Of a DNA stretch of 64,000 nt, positions 61,959 to 64,000 are shown one piece after another. How positions within the stretch are numbered: the stretch's first letter is position 1; the number at the start of each line of letters is the position of its first letter. The DNA comes from Lantana camara (Eukaryota > Streptophyta > Magnoliopsida > Lamiales > Verbenaceae). The notes under the pieces were generated by a model. It was not told the origin of the DNA. It saw nothing but the letters and a program-made list of their open reading frames with translations, and did not search any database. The stretch spans positions 51,653,001 through 51,717,000 of the forward strand of contig CM074855.1 of the NCBI GenBank assembly GCA_037501455.1, given 5' to 3'. Position numbers and translations under genes: made by a program.

Positions 61959-64000
61959 TCCTTAAAATCCGGGAAAACAGTAACGACACTGATCAAGGTG
62001 TCGGTACCTAATAAAACAAATACAATAATACCACCCTTAACCCCTTAGTGTCACGTAGGGTTGCAAGCCCTAGTGACGATGAACAATATTGTGGGAAGGA
62101 CGTACCTTTTTCCGTCACTTGATGTGGAATAACCAACCTTCGGTTAGACCATCATCAAGATCTAGTTGGCGCCTGGTATAATAGTAGACCTCGGTCCGTG
62201 CCTCCCGGACTACTACTTCTACCAAGACCACCGGGCCCATAAGAAAACAATAATTTTACTTGCAAGATAAGAATATTTACCGGGAGTAAGTACTAAGTAC
62301 TTTCGGGTAAATAGTTTTTGAATAATTGATAAGAATTATTTTCCATAAAGGAAATAATAATTTGAAAGGAAATTCAAGGAAATAGAATATTTTATCATGA
62401 TTTCAGTTGAAAGGATTTAAAACCCTCACCGAGTACCGAGATTTAGGTGGAATTGTGAGGATTCCACTCTTCAATCCTATGATCGCCTGAAAGTAGTAAC
62501 TACTATCGGTTTAGAACAAAGTTCTTAATTTCTAATTTACTAATTGCACACAATCATAACGAAATAATTATAGAAGGTACATATTATGTAATACATTAAA
62601 GATTTCCTGGTAAACCCTAAATTCACCCATTTTATTAATAAATTCAGGGTTTATGAGATCTTTAACTAATCAAATATTTATTAACTATATTATAATTCTA
62701 ATTGTAAGAATCGAAATGAAATTTAAGGTTTAATTTGACAATGTAGGCTATCTTTTGAACATATTTCATAATTTACCGATTTTTGGAAATTTTGGGGAAA
62801 ATCTTTCTTCAAAAAATTCCAAAATCTATTTTATAATTATTTTTAAAATAATTTCGAAATTATTTAATTTATTTTGAGCCAAAAGTCAAAATTACTATTG
62901 AAAATATTTACTATTCAATTTCTTATGAATTAAACACTTTATAACACAAAATTAAACTCACACACACACACACACTATTCACCCCACACACACACACACA
63001 CACACACACATCCAAGAACATTAAGAACATGTTCTTGAGCTTATTTTAATATTAGTGTAAAACTAATATTAAAATAATATCCGGTTCATATTAGTTTGAA
63101 ACAGTAGGAGTAGGGGTAATATAGGTCATATTTTAGAAAACTTATGAACCGTTTTGAAGAAATGATTTTGATGCCCGCAAGCTAGGCTTCTCAAACCTTA
63201 ACTCCTTAAAATCCGGGAAAACAGTAACGACACTGATCAAGGTGTCGGTACCTAATAAAACAAATACAATAATACCACCCTTCACCCATTAGTGTCACGT
63301 AGGGTTGCAAGCCCTAGTGGTGATGAACAATATTGTGGGAAGGACGTACCTTTTCCCGTCACTTGATTTGGAATAACCAACCTTCGGTTAGACCATCATC
63401 AAGATCTAGTTGGCGCCTGGTATAATAGTAGATCTTGGCCCGTGCCTCCAGGACTACTACTTCTGCCAAGACCACCGGGCCCATAAGAAAATAATAATTT
63501 TACTTGCAAGACAAGAATATTTACCGGGAGTAAGTAATAAGTACTTTCGGGTAAATAGTTTTTGAATAATTGATAAGAATTATTTTCCATAAAGGAAATA
63601 ATAATTTGAAAGGAAATTCAAGGAAATAAAATATTTTATCATGATTTCAGTTGAAAGGATTGAAAACCCTCACCGAGTACCGAGATTTAGTTGGAATTGT
63701 GAGGATTCCACTCTTCAATCCTATGATCGCCTGAAAGTAGTAACTACTATCGGCTTAGAACTAAGTTCTTAATTTCTAATTTACTAATTGTACACAATCA
63801 TAACGAAATAATTATAGAAGGTACATATTATGTAATACATTAAAGATTTCCTGGTAAACCCTAAATTCACCCATTTTATTAACAAATTCAGGGTTTATGA
63901 GATCTTTAACTAATCAAATATTTATTAACTATATTATAATTCTAATTGTAAGATTTGAAATGAAATTTAAGGTTTAATTTGACAATGTAGGCTATCTTTT
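61954..64000. repeat. Satellite array to the right edge
   Basis: Completes the monomer begun at 48414 (1,107 plus 141 bp, normal length), then monomers start at 62100 and 63344, the last cut by the window edge. The monomer at 62100 shares rare changes with the one at 33584 (GAACATATTTCATA, ATTCACCCCAC), so non-neighbouring monomers are closest relatives. The monomer at 63344 is closer to the second subfamily in places. Confidence 0.92.

Overview
The window is non-genic, repeat-only DNA of a plant nuclear genome. The evidence is three long-LTR Ty3/gypsy elements, two of which encode a chromodomain polyprotein of the plant Tekay/Del chromovirus type, all primed by an initiator-methionine tRNA site. 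They sit inside a long-period AT-rich tandem satellite. No host protein gene, rRNA gene, tRNA gene or CRISPR array was found. The setting looks like a satellite block in heterochromatin (pericentromeric, subtelomeric or interstitial; the sequence does not say which). The species cannot be named from sequence alone.

Layout. (1) Satellite with a monomer of about 1,245 bp, in four stretches: 1-10255, 21413-36193, 47253-49520 and 61954-64000. From the left edge to about 26,105 it is a higher-order array of alternating A and B monomers (period about 2,490 bp). From about 26,106 to 31,079 B monomers disappear and a different two-monomer block is present twice. From 31,080 onward a third subfamily is found. 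Every monomer carries two CA-dinucleotide tracts and several dyads. (2) Element 1, 10256-21412, minus strand: intact 11,157-bp autonomous element, LTRs 3,237 bp, one uninterrupted 1,492-residue gag-pol ORF, target duplication AAATA. (3) Element 2, 36194-47252, plus strand: 11,059-bp non-autonomous (LARD-like) element, LTRs 3,975 bp, no gag or pol, target duplication GGACT. (4) Element 3, 49521-61953, plus strand: 12,433-bp element, LTRs 3,831 bp, gag and pol separated by one in-frame stop, a zinc ligand of integrase lost, target duplication TTAAC.

How the parts relate. The three elements are relatives: they share the LTR ends, a leader with primer-binding site, a purine tract and small hairpins beside both priming sites. 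Element 2 has kept these cis signals while losing the proteins, so it probably moves with proteins supplied by relatives such as elements 1 or 3. By-eye counts of LTR differences (about 4, 12 and 16) say all three insertions are recent, with element 1 the youngest. Removing each element with one target duplication restores a normal satellite monomer, so the array existed before the insertions.

The most interesting observations are apparent pairing-preserving hairpins next to the PBS and the PPT, a cluster of G/C-looped dyads inside the LTRs of elements 2 and 3, and the dyad-rich, higher-order satellite itself. None has been tested by computation here.
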